Assembly (NCBI GenBank): GCA_001768675.1
Contig: MELN01000017.1
Span: forward strand, 37,323 to 54,065
DNA length: 16,743 bases
Reading direction: 5' to 3'
Source: Actinobacteria bacterium RBG_16_64_13
GTDB lineage: Bacteria; Actinomycetota; Thermoleophilia; RBG-16-64-13
The notes beneath the pieces are model-generated. The model ran no database searches. It was not told where the DNA came from and saw only the letters and a list, made by a program, of their open reading frames with translations. The translations under genes were made by a program, and so were the position numbers. Below are positions 1 to 7,020 of the stretch, piece after piece. Numbering within the stretch: the stretch's first letter is position 1; each line of letters starts with the position of its first letter.

Positions 1-2
1 CC

Positions 3-782
3 AGCCAGGAAGTGGGCCACATCGACGAGGTCGAGCAGACGCTCATGCGCCGTGCCCTTACGTTCGGCGACCAGACCGTGAGCGACATCATGGTGCCCCG
101 CACCGAGATGGCCGCTCTCCCCACCTCGCTCACGGTCGGCAAGGCCATCGACGAGATCGCCGAGACCAACCACACTCGCTATCCGGCGTACGAAGAGGAT
201 GTCGACAACATCGTGGGCTACGTGCACGTGAAGGACCTGTACCGCGCGCCCTCGAACGCTACGCTGCGGCGGCTGCTCCGCCCGGTCGGGGTCATCGCCG
301 AGACCTCGAACATCGAAGTGGCCCTGCAACGTTTCCAGAGCACACGCACCCCACTCGCCATCGTGGTGGACGAACATGGGGGCACCGCCGGGATCGTCAC
401 CATCCAGGACGTTGTGGAAGAGCTCATCGGCGAAATGCAAGACGAGTTCGACCAGGAAGCTCCACTGGTGGAGAGCTTGGAAAACGGCAGTTTCTCCGTC
501 GACGGCGCGGCGCGGGTGGACTATCTGGAGGAGACCTTAGGGCTGCGAGTCCCTGAAGAAGGCTTCCCCACGCTGGGAGGCCGGGTGTTCGAACAACTGC
601 AGCGCCGGCCCCACGTGGGAGACGAGGCCCGGGTGGGCAACTACTACACTCGGGTCCTCGAGGTGGACGGCATGCGCATCTGCCGCGTACTGCTCACACC
701 TCTCGATCTTGGAGCCCCCGAAGAGGGTGAGCTGGAGGAGGCCGAGGCCAGCGAGCGCGGCGAGAACGGGCAAGAGGACTGA
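3..782 (+). CDS. CorC/HlyC-family CBS-domain protein, 5' partial (C-terminal part)
   Basis: The frame is open to the left edge, so only the cytosolic C-terminal part is present; the DUF21/CNNM membrane domain usual upstream in this family would lie outside. A GTG at 12 is in frame, but the preceding codons also read as family sequence, so it is probably not the start. Two CBS repeats are visible: the first begins with the diagnostic SDIMVPRTEM stretch, and the second carries VVDEHGGTAGIVTIQDVVEELIG, the typical CorC second-repeat signature. A CorC_HlyC transporter-associated domain follows, from about residue 160 of the visible part (SFSVDGAARVDYLEE through RVLEVDGMRICRVLL). The family is linked to magnesium/cobalt efflux or membrane ion homeostasis with adenosine-nucleotide binding by CBS; the exact substrate is not shown. 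The acidic tail ends in a TGA that overlaps the next ATG by one base, implying translational coupling. Confidence 0.9.
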   Translation, partial: SQEVGHIDEVEQTLMRRALTFGDQTVSDIMVPRTEMAALPTSLTVGKAIDEIAETNHTRYPAYEEDVDNIVGYVHVKDLYRAPSNATLRRLLRPVGVIAETSNIEVALQRFQSTRTPLAIVVDEHGGTAGIVTIQDVVEELIGEMQDEFDQEAPLVESLENGSFSVDGAARVDYLEETLGLRVPEEGFPTLGGRVFEQLQRRPHVGDEARVGNYYTRVLEVDGMRICRVLLTPLDLGAPEEGELEEAEASERGENGQED

Positions 783-3700
783 TGGAGCCTATCGAGATAC
801 CCGTCGACTCCGACGCCCTCAGGGCGAACCTTCCCGGTACCGCCCAAACCGTAGTCATCCCCGAACGCTACCTACCTCTGCTCGAAGCCATCGAGGGCTA
901 CCAGGGAGTGAGAACGCCTCTCGCGGAGACCTTGGCGGAGTACTTCCACGGCTATCGCAACGTGGACCTTCTGGTCGACGGCTTTCAGACGATCCTGCTC
1001 CGCAACTGGAGCTACTTCGAACGGTCTGAGGGGAGGGGGGAGGCCTTCAGTCTGCTTTCCGAGCTGATCCTCGACCTCCTCGATACTCCTCTGACTTCCC
1101 AGCAGGCGTCCCTGCTGCTCCGCCAGCTTCTCACCTGGTGCACCTCTTCGTTGGCCGGACCCCACTCCGGCGAATACGACGATCCCCTTCTGAACGTGGC
1201 CGAATGTCTCTCCCGGTTCGTTCCCCGGCAGTCTCTGGCAAGTCTGGAGCGAGACACGCTCCTGCTCGGCCTGGTCCGGTTGGCCGTGAAACGCAAGGCG
1301 ATCGGACCGGCCTTCTTGACGCTCTACCGGTCACTGCTCTTGCTGGGCTATCGCCGCGTGGCCGAGCGACTCATCATCCCCGAGTGGGCCACCTCGGAGG
1401 AGGCGGAACTCACGGACCGCACTTCCGTTGTGGACGGCTTCAGAACCCTGGCCCGGCAAAGGCTCACGGGGCTGATCGAGACGGCCGAGAACGCCGCACC
1501 CTCCGAACTCCTCTCTCCAGCCCTTCCCACCTTCTCGGCCATCCTCGACGAGGCCATCGACCAGGTGTACCGCATCAGCAATCTTGAGGACCGTTTCGCC
1601 GTCTGCCTCTACTTCCTGAAGGATGACACCCTGGGCTATCGCCAGAACGAGGTGATGGGTGACCTGTTGGGGGTCGTCCGCCAGTTGATGAAGCCTGAGC
1701 GGCACATGGATGTCGACCGCATCCTCAGCCGCCTGACCCGGTTCTTCCGGGCCCGCGATAACCAGTTCCTGCTCATGCGCTTCCAGTGCTACGAGGCCAT
1801 CGGCGTGGCCATCGGCGAGGCCGGCAACGTGGCCGGCGCCGACCATCTCATCGAAGACGTTCTGTCTTGGCGGTTCCAGTACCCCGAGATCCAGGGCGCC
1901 ACCGACGACTGGGAGACGGTGGTCAATCCCTTCCACCTTCCGAAGATCCGGTGTTGGATGCACATCATCGAATCCAACCCGGCCCTGTATGAGCGTCTCG
2001 CGGCGGCTCTCAACGTGCAACTGCGATTGGGCGGCGTCTATATCGCCGATACCGACCTGTTTCAGAGGGACGTCACGCGTTTCTTGAATGCCGATATCAA
2101 GCCCATCTATTTCGTGGCCAAGCAGCTGCTGCGGGCCTTCCCCGTCTACTTCAACGATGTGGGCGCCGAGGGCGAGCTTCGCGCCGTCTCCACCGAGATC
2201 GACGAGATCTGTGGGCGTCGTGACACCCTGATGCATTTCCTGCGCAAGCAGTCGCACGCGGAATCGTCCAACCGCCTGGTGGCCTTCGCCCGCGCGGTGC
2301 TAACCTACTGGATCACGCTCGACCCGTCGGGTCTGGGTCCATATCTGTCCGCCAACACGCTGGCCGCAGTACGCAGAGAGCGCGAATGGGCCCAAGACCC
2401 GCACGAGGTGCTTCTGGCCCTTCAGAAGGCTCTGCGCGATTCCGAGAATCAGGAGGAGGCGGAGCGGCCGGCGCGTGCCGACACGGAGTCCTTCCTAGAT
2501 TGCCTGGCTCAGTTGATGCCCTCGGTCCTGCAGGGCCATCTCGCCCTTCTGCGCCAAGCGGATGGTGCGGATTCCCCCGGCCCGCGGCGCGTCGCCCTTA
2601 TGGTCCGCACCTACCAACTGCTCGCCCAGAAGTACTCGCTTTCTGCCGACAGTGTCGGCCCGGCGGTCAGCCAGCACCTTCGGCTGGGCGCCGCCACGAG
2701 AGCCTCGTTCGCGAAGGCCCTGGCCGCTTGGCAGAAGCGGCCGGCGACGACCCACCGGGAGCATCTGCTCGATGTCGCCCTGGGCGTGCTGGAGCAACTG
2801 CAGACTATAGTGCTCAGCCCGGCCCCGTCGGTCGCTGTCGAGAACATCTACCAGAAACGCCACATCGCGGCCGGGATCCCATCCATCTACGGGACCTATA
2901 CCGAACCTAAGTTCGACGCCCTGGGTCTCTCGTTCCGGGTGGAGAACCTGGTTGCCCGCCTGCTCGAGGACCTTGTCTCCGAGAGCGTGGATTCCTACGT
3001 GACCAGGGATTCTCTCCGCCGTATGGCAGCCTCCATCCGGCGCTTCGAGCGAGCCCTCGCGACGGACGGCGTGGATTCGCGAAGCCTGGCGGCCAATCTC
3101 CGTCTTCTCGAGTCCGGGTTCGGCAGCCACAACTTCACGTTTCATCAATACCGGAACGTATTCCAGTTCATCGTAGGTTCGGTGACCGAACTGTCGCGTA
3201 CTTCGATCCTCAGCCACGATCAGGTCCTGCACACTGTGCTCGAGCATGATCCCCGGCAATGCGAGATCAGAGGAATGTCGCTCGACGCGGTCACCGAGAT
3301 GGTGCTGCGCGAGGTGCTGGTCTCGGCGCTGGGGATGCAGGCCCTCGACCGCTACGTCTCGGCCGTGTTGCGCCAAGTCTCCACTCTCGCAGGCCGTCTG
3401 AGCAATCACGCTCTCACCCGGATGATGAACTATGACCCCCAGCGTCTGGTTTCGCCCATCCACGAGCCCAGACCCGGCATAGACGACCAGATGACCCTGG
3501 GTTTCAAGGGCTTGGGGCTGAAGCAAATGGCGTCCTACGGCCATCAGGTGCCTCATGGCTTCATTCTTACCACCGAGCTCTTCAGTGCGATGCCGGCCAT
3601 GGACTATCGCCCACTGTTCGACGACACCCTCGAGCGCATCCGCGGGGGCATAGTCCACCTTCAGAAGGAAACCGGCCTTTACTTGGGCGATCCGGCCCGC

Positions 3701-4978
3701 CTCCTGACGCTATCGGTCCGGTCCGGAGCGGCGATCTCTATGCCCGGGCTCATGGCCACGTTCATGGACGTAGGTCTCAACGATCGGCTGGCCGAGACGC
3801 TCTCCCAGAAGCCTGGCTTCGAATGGGCGGCCTGGGACTCGTACCGGCGTTTCCTTCAGTCATGGGCCATGGTTTCGGGTATCGGGAGGGACTTCTTCGA
3901 CGACATCATGGCCGAGTTCAAGAACCGCTACGGCATAGAGCGCAAGCTGGACTTCCCGCCCGAGCATATGCGTGAGCTTGCCTTCGCCTACAAAGCGAGG
4001 GCCCGTGAACTGGGCGTGAGATTCACCGACGACCCCTTCCGCCAGGTCGTCGCATGCGTACGCAAGGTGCTTGAATCCTGGGATTCGTCGGAAGCCAAGC
4101 TCTATCGGAGATATCTGGGCGTCGCGGCCGAGTGGGGCACAGCGGTGGTGGTGCAGCGCATGGTCTTCGGCAATCTGAGCCGCGAATCGGGGTCGGGCGT
4201 GACTTTCACCCGTAACCCCCTAGAACCCTACAGCAGCCGGGTACGCCTGTTCGGAGACTTCACCGCGCGCAGCCAGGGAGAGGATCTCGTGGGCGGTCTC
4301 GTGTTTCCCTGGCCCATCTCCGAAGCCCAGCGGCTCGGCAGCCCCACGTATGAGGGTCTCGAGCACTCTCTCGAACGCGACTACCCCGAGATCTACCAGG
4401 CTCTGCTCGAGGTGGCGCGCGACCTTGTGGGCAAGCGAGAATACGACCCGCAGGAGATCGAGTTCACGTTTGAATCAGCCTCCGGTAGAGATCTATACAT
4501 CCTGCAGAAGCGGGCCATGGTACACGAGCAGCAAAATCATGCACCTTACTTCGACCCCTCTTCGCCTCGCTTCGGCCCCCCCGTCGCGGTGGGCATGGGG
4601 GTGTCAGGAGGGGCGTACTCAGGTAGGGTCGCCATCGACATCGGCCAGATCGACCGTCTGCTGGCTCAAGCGCCCGACGACAACATCGTGCTCTTGCGAC
4701 CCGATACCGTTCCCGAGGACATCGCCATGATCACTCGGGTTTCCGGTCTTCTGACCGCCCGGGGCGGTTCGACCTCGCACGCGGCCGTCACCGCGAAACG
4801 TCTGGGCAAGACCGCCGTGGTCGACTGCCGGGCCCTGGAAGTGCTGGAGCACCAGGGCACTGCCCGTTTGGCAGGAACCGAGCTTCAGGCCGGGGATTGG
4901 CTCTCTATCGACGGTCGCACCGGCAATATCTTTCTGGGCCGCGTCCCCATGCTGACGCGACCCTCCCATCTATCATAG
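782..4978 (+). CDS. PEP synthase/PPDK-like dikinase with large N-terminal region and no PEP-binding barrel
   Basis: A 1398-residue cytosolic protein. The ATG overlaps the upstream TGA, with AGAGG a few bases before it. From about residue 900 it reads as the PPDK_N ATP-grasp domain: GFKGLGLKQMASYGHQVPHG near 904, SVRSGAAISMPG at about 978 (the ATP-contacting loop of PPDK), FTRNP at about 1142, and LYILQKRAM near 1238, which matches the PPDK LQTR element. The swivelling phosphohistidine domain follows, with GGSTSHAAV and the phosphorylated residue at His1333. The protein ends about 65 residues later, so the C-terminal TIM barrel that binds PEP/pyruvate in PPDK and PpsA is absent. The first ~900 residues are Leu-rich, probably alpha-helical, and match nothing I recognise. 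The domain order (ATP-grasp, then His) excludes glucan water dikinase. Phenylphosphate synthase and rifampin phosphotransferase show that dikinases can have non-pyruvate acceptors, so the acceptor here is open. It is probably co-transcribed with the GAPDH-like gene. Confidence 0.85.
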   Translation: MEPIEIPVDSDALRANLPGTAQTVVIPERYLPLLEAIEGYQGVRTPLAETLAEYFHGYRNVDLLVDGFQTILLRNWSYFERSEGRGEAFSLLSELILDLLDTPLTSQQASLLLRQLLTWCTSSLAGPHSGEYDDPLLNVAECLSRFVPRQSLASLERDTLLLGLVRLAVKRKAIGPAFLTLYRSLLLLGYRRVAERLIIPEWATSEEAELTDRTSVVDGFRTLARQRLTGLIETAENAAPSELLSPALPTFSAILDEAIDQVYRISNLEDRFAVCLYFLKDDTLGYRQNEVMGDLLGVVRQLMKPERHMDVDRILSRLTRFFRARDNQFLLMRFQCYEAIGVAIGEAGNVAGADHLIEDVLSWRFQYPEIQGATDDWETVVNPFHLPKIRCWMHIIESNPALYERLAAALNVQLRLGGVYIADTDLFQRDVTRFLNADIKPIYFVAKQLLRAFPVYFNDVGAEGELRAVSTEIDEICGRRDTLMHFLRKQSHAESSNRLVAFARAVLTYWITLDPSGLGPYLSANTLAAVRREREWAQDPHEVLLALQKALRDSENQEEAERPARADTESFLDCLAQLMPSVLQGHLALLRQADGADSPGPRRVALMVRTYQLLAQKYSLSADSVGPAVSQHLRLGAATRASFAKALAAWQKRPATTHREHLLDVALGVLEQLQTIVLSPAPSVAVENIYQKRHIAAGIPSIYGTYTEPKFDALGLSFRVENLVARLLEDLVSESVDSYVTRDSLRRMAASIRRFERALATDGVDSRSLAANLRLLESGFGSHNFTFHQYRNVFQFIVGSVTELSRTSILSHDQVLHTVLEHDPRQCEIRGMSLDAVTEMVLREVLVSALGMQALDRYVSAVLRQVSTLAGRLSNHALTRMMNYDPQRLVSPIHEPRPGIDDQMTLGFKGLGLKQMASYGHQVPHGFILTTELFSAMPAMDYRPLFDDTLERIRGGIVHLQKETGLYLGDPARLLTLSVRSGAAISMPGLMATFMDVGLNDRLAETLSQKPGFEWAAWDSYRRFLQSWAMVSGIGRDFFDDIMAEFKNRYGIERKLDFPPEHMRELAFAYKARARELGVRFTDDPFRQVVACVRKVLESWDSSEAKLYRRYLGVAAEWGTAVVVQRMVFGNLSRESGSGVTFTRNPLEPYSSRVRLFGDFTARSQGEDLVGGLVFPWPISEAQRLGSPTYEGLEHSLERDYPEIYQALLEVARDLVGKREYDPQEIEFTFESASGRDLYILQKRAMVHEQQNHAPYFDPSSPRFGPPVAVGMGVSGGAYSGRVAIDIGQIDRLLAQAPDDNIVLLRPDTVPEDIAMITRVSGLLTARGGSTSHAAVTAKRLGKTAVVDCRALEVLEHQGTARLAGTELQAGDWLSIDGRTGNIFLGRVPMLTRPSHLS

Positions 4979-4989
4979 CGTCGGCAGTA

Positions 4990-5004
4990 TTCGAGTGACT
5001 CGAA
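4990..5004 (+). other. Small perfect hairpin between the dikinase-like and GAPDH-like genes
   Basis: TTCGAG TGA CTCGAA is a perfect 6-bp inverted repeat with a 3-nt loop, inside the 45-bp gap and upstream of the GAAAGGGA ribosome-binding site of the GAPDH-like gene. It has no T-run. It could be a weak RNA stem tuning expression of the second gene, a protein-binding palindrome, or chance; only the symmetry is directly seen. Confidence 0.4.
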
Positions 5005-5023
5005 GATCGAGAAAGGGATAGGG

Positions 5024-6238
5024 ATGAGCGCTCCAAGGACGTTGGGGATCAATGGTCTAGGCCGTATCGGGAAGCTGACCCTCTGGTACCACCTCGGCCG
5101 GGACGACTTTGACCGCTTCGTAGTGAACGTAGGACGGCCGGTAGGAACCTCTCTCCAGTCCATCGCGGAGTACGTGGGCAAGGACAGCACCTACGGGCCT
5201 CTCCATCGCTTTCTAAGGGGCCATCAGGGCAGGCGCGACATCCAGGTGGTCGACGAGGCTGCCGGCCTGATCCGCGCTCATGGTAAGGAGATCATATTCT
5301 TGCGGGAAGTCCGCAACCCCAAAGATATCCCGTGGAGAGAGCACGGCGTCACCCTGGTGGTCGATTGCACCGGCAAGTTCCGCGATCCGCACACCGACGT
5401 CGACGACCCGAAAGGGGCGCTCCGGGGTCACCTGGCCGCCGGAGCACGGGCGGTGGTGCAGAGCTCCCCGTTCAAGAGCAAGCACAAGGGAGTGCCGCTG
5501 CCGACGGACTCGGCGATCCTCATCCACGGGATCAACCACCTCGACTATGACCCGGGCAAGCACAAGCTGCTTTCGGCCGCGTCGTGCACGACGACCGCCC
5601 TCGCCCATATGATGCGCCCCTTGCTCGCCCGTGATCTAACTCGAAACATGATCACGGCCGGGATGAGCACGGTGCATGCCGTCACCAATAGCCAACCCGT
5701 GCTTGACGCGGTACCGGGTTCCGGGGCCACTGACATGCGCAAGACCCGCGGGGCGATGGGGAACATCGTGCTCACGTCCACCAACGCGGCTAACGCTCTC
5801 GAGCAGGTCATGCCTGAGATCGCTCGTATCGGCTTCATGGCCGACTCTGTGCGCATACCCACGGCAAGCGTCAGCCTCATCATCCTCAACGTGACCTTCC
5901 AGACCGAAGCGTTGCCCGATGGCACCGTCTCGGTCGACCGCGACGAGATCAATGCCATCTACAAGGAAGCCTCCGAGGGCGAGGCGCGCGGGCTGGTCAA
6001 ATACAGTGAGGAGCAGAACGTGTCGGCCGATATGCTGGGCGAAGACGCAGCCGTCGTCATCGAAGCGGTCGAGACCCACACGCGTACCGGGTTCGTCGAC
6101 CTGAAGCTGCCGGATGGTTGCGGAGAGCACCGGATACCGCTCACTCACGTGAAGGTGTTCGGCTGGTACGACAACGAGATGGGCAGCTACACGTACAGGC
6201 TCGGCGAGCTTACCACGCACGTGGCGAAGAGCCTCTGA
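5024..6238 (+). CDS. Glyceraldehyde-3-phosphate dehydrogenase-family protein, long divergent form
   Basis: A 404-residue homologue of GAPDH (the usual length is about 330-340), preceded by GAAAGGGA six to seven bases upstream. The N-terminal Rossmann motif is NGLGRIGKL (10-18). The catalytic nucleophile Cys188 lies in ASCTTTALA, and the catalytic His218 in MSTVHAVTN. TSTNAANA, SVRIPTASVS and the closing WYDNEMGSY match GAPDH landmarks. Two positions differ from the classical enzyme: the Asp after the second beta strand that binds the NAD ribose (NDL in common GAPDHs) is Val36 in VVNVGR, and the Asn after Cys-Thr-Thr is Thr. Extra length lies mainly between residues 45 and 110. The family oxidises glyceraldehyde-3-phosphate, or reduces 1,3-bisphosphoglycerate, in the cytosol; loss of the Asp suggests NADP(H) use or another cofactor preference. 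It follows the dikinase-like gene at 45 bp, consistent with a lower-glycolysis or gluconeogenesis role. It may also act on another phosphorylated aldehyde. Confidence 0.9.
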   Translation: MSAPRTLGINGLGRIGKLTLWYHLGRDDFDRFVVNVGRPVGTSLQSIAEYVGKDSTYGPLHRFLRGHQGRRDIQVVDEAAGLIRAHGKEIIFLREVRNPKDIPWREHGVTLVVDCTGKFRDPHTDVDDPKGALRGHLAAGARAVVQSSPFKSKHKGVPLPTDSAILIHGINHLDYDPGKHKLLSAASCTTTALAHMMRPLLARDLTRNMITAGMSTVHAVTNSQPVLDAVPGSGATDMRKTRGAMGNIVLTSTNAANALEQVMPEIARIGFMADSVRIPTASVSLIILNVTFQTEALPDGTVSVDRDEINAIYKEASEGEARGLVKYSEEQNVSADMLGEDAAVVIEAVETHTRTGFVDLKLPDGCGEHRIPLTHVKVFGWYDNEMGSYTYRLGELTTHVAKSL

Positions 6239-6256
6239 GGCGGAGAACGAAGCACA

Positions 6257-6295
6257 GGTCCCACTGAACGGGATTAAGTCCCGTTCAGTGGGACC
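6257..6295 (+). terminator. Perfect 17-bp hairpin after the GAPDH-like gene, without U-tail
   Basis: GGTCCCACTGAACGGGA, loop TTAAG, then the exact reverse complement. The stem begins 18 bases after the stop codon, where a terminator would be expected. There is no T-run on either side (GGGGAATGG follows), so it may be a U-independent terminator, an mRNA 3'-end stabiliser, or an operator-like palindrome. The perfection of the stem is seen directly; the function is inferred. Confidence 0.7.
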
Positions 6296-6312
6296 GGGGA
6301 ATGGATCGCGGG

Positions 6313-6341
6313 TTGACTCATTTGCTCGACACCGCTAAGTA
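6313..6341 (+). promoter_or_regulatory. Candidate promoter in the convergent spacer
   Basis: TTGACT (6313-6318) is followed after exactly 17 bases by TAAGTA (6336-6341). The -35 is close to consensus and the -10 is poor. No credible protein start follows, but a hairpin-rich stretch ending in a T-tailed stem does, so the promoter would serve a short RNA. CGCTAAG occurs twice (6333-6339 and 6347-6353), overlapping the -10 and the predicted start. Confidence 0.35.
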
Positions 6342-6347
6342 GCGCAC

Positions 6348-6425
6348 GCTAAGGAGGGAAGTGCTGCGCCCTCCTTCCCATAGACAAACCCCCTCCTTCC
6401 CGCGCCCGGCGAGTAGGAGGGGTTT
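6348..6425 (+). ncRNA. Candidate small RNA with two anti-Shine-Dalgarno-like repeats
   Basis: Predicted to start about seven bases after the -10-like element and end at a GC-rich stem followed by TTT. An 11-nt direct repeat, CCCTCCTTCCC, occurs at 6369-6379 and 6391-6401. Each copy contains CCTCCTT, which resembles the anti-Shine-Dalgarno end of 16S rRNA. The first copy can pair with AAGGAGG at 6351-6357 and the second lies in the 5' arm of the terminal stem, so both would be masked until a partner opens them. C-rich anti-SD loops are known in several bacterial regulatory RNAs; I do not recognise this one. It could instead be just the terminator region of two convergent genes. Confidence 0.3.
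6386..6425. terminator. Bidirectional hairpin terminator between convergent genes
   Basis: AAACCCCCTCCT (6386-6397) pairs with AGGAGGGGTTT (6415-6425) with a single bulged C, around a 17-nt loop. Read on the + strand, the stem ends in TTT. Read on the - strand, it ends in GGGGGTTTGTCTAT, giving a T-tail nine bases after the stop of the phosphoesterase gene. It can therefore serve the - strand operon and anything transcribed rightward through the spacer. Confidence 0.7.
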
Positions 6426-6433
6426 CGTCGTGG

Positions 6434-7009
6434 CTAGCTGTCCTTGACGGTCAAGATCGCGGCTTCCACTCTCGCGCCCGCTTCTGTGTCCCCGCTCAGC
6501 GACCCCGGACGGATGGTCAGCCTGGCGATACTCCGAGGTCGTTCGAATCGTTTCGGGCCCGCCGAGCCGGGATTCAAGTGCAGCACGCCATCCCGTGTCT
6601 CCATCGCGGCCAGATGGCTGTGACCGGTGACGACGACCGCCAGGGCCGGCCCGTCTTCGTTCTTCGCGGCCACCCTCACCCTTTCGCGTAGCTGCGCGGC
6701 TACGTGTCCCACCAGCACGCGTACGCCACCCAGCTCTACCTCCGCTCTCGCCGGAAGCATCTGCGCCCAGGCTTCGTGGTCACAGTTGCCCCTGACCGCG
6801 GTGACGGGAGCGATCGCCTGCAGGTCGGCCAGAACCGTGGGCGAGCCTACGTCGCCCGCGTGGATGATGTGGTCAACACCGAGTAGCAACTGCTTCACCT
6901 GCGGATATAGATGACCGTGGGTATCGGACAGCACCCCGACGACGATGGCCTGCGAAGCAGGCCGAGAGATCGCGGCTCCGGCGCTAGGTTCAGGTCTCTC
7001 TGGTTGCAT
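6434..7009 (-). CDS. YfcE/MJ0936-type metallophosphoesterase
   Basis: A 191-residue cytosolic protein with the complete calcineurin-like metal-binding set: SDTHG (28-32), HAGDVG with Asp53, GNCD with Asn75, GH at 101-102, and GHSH (129-132), followed by the family's NPGS turn (146-149). The family comprises compact two-metal phosphodiesterases with unknown physiological substrates. The usual fold begins almost at the SDTHG strand, so the first ~20 residues are an unusual Pro/Ala-rich extension. A GGAG lies directly against the ATG, which is too close for good initiation. A GTG at residue 26 is an alternative but would remove part of the first strand, so I kept the ATG. It is the last gene of the - strand operon, 11 bases after the NuoG-like gene. 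Its co-occurrence with electron-transfer genes is probably not functional. Confidence 0.88.
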   Translation of the reverse strand: MQPERPEPSAGAAISRPASQAIVVGVLSDTHGHLYPQVKQLLLGVDHIIHAGDVGSPTVLADLQAIAPVTAVRGNCDHEAWAQMLPARAEVELGGVRVLVGHVAAQLRERVRVAAKNEDGPALAVVVTGHSHLAAMETRDGVLHLNPGSAGPKRFERPRSIARLTIRPGSLSGDTEAGARVEAAILTVKDS

Positions 7010-7020
7010 CTCCGTGGGGC

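Noticed and set aside
1331..3658. Two long open frames on the - strand inside the dikinase-like gene (308 and 387 codons)
   Set aside because: They are antisense shadows typical of GC-rich coding DNA and show no family motifs; the + strand frame has clear PPDK motifs at its 3' end and is continuous.
782..4978. Assignment as glucan water dikinase because of its ~1400-residue length
   Set aside because: In that family the phosphohistidine domain precedes the ATP-binding domain; here the order is reversed and PPDK-type.
6361..6447. 28-codon GTG frame after AAGGAGG in the convergent spacer
   Set aside because: The AAGGAGG is only three bases from the GTG, the frame runs through a terminator stem into the phosphoesterase gene, and the product is low-complexity.
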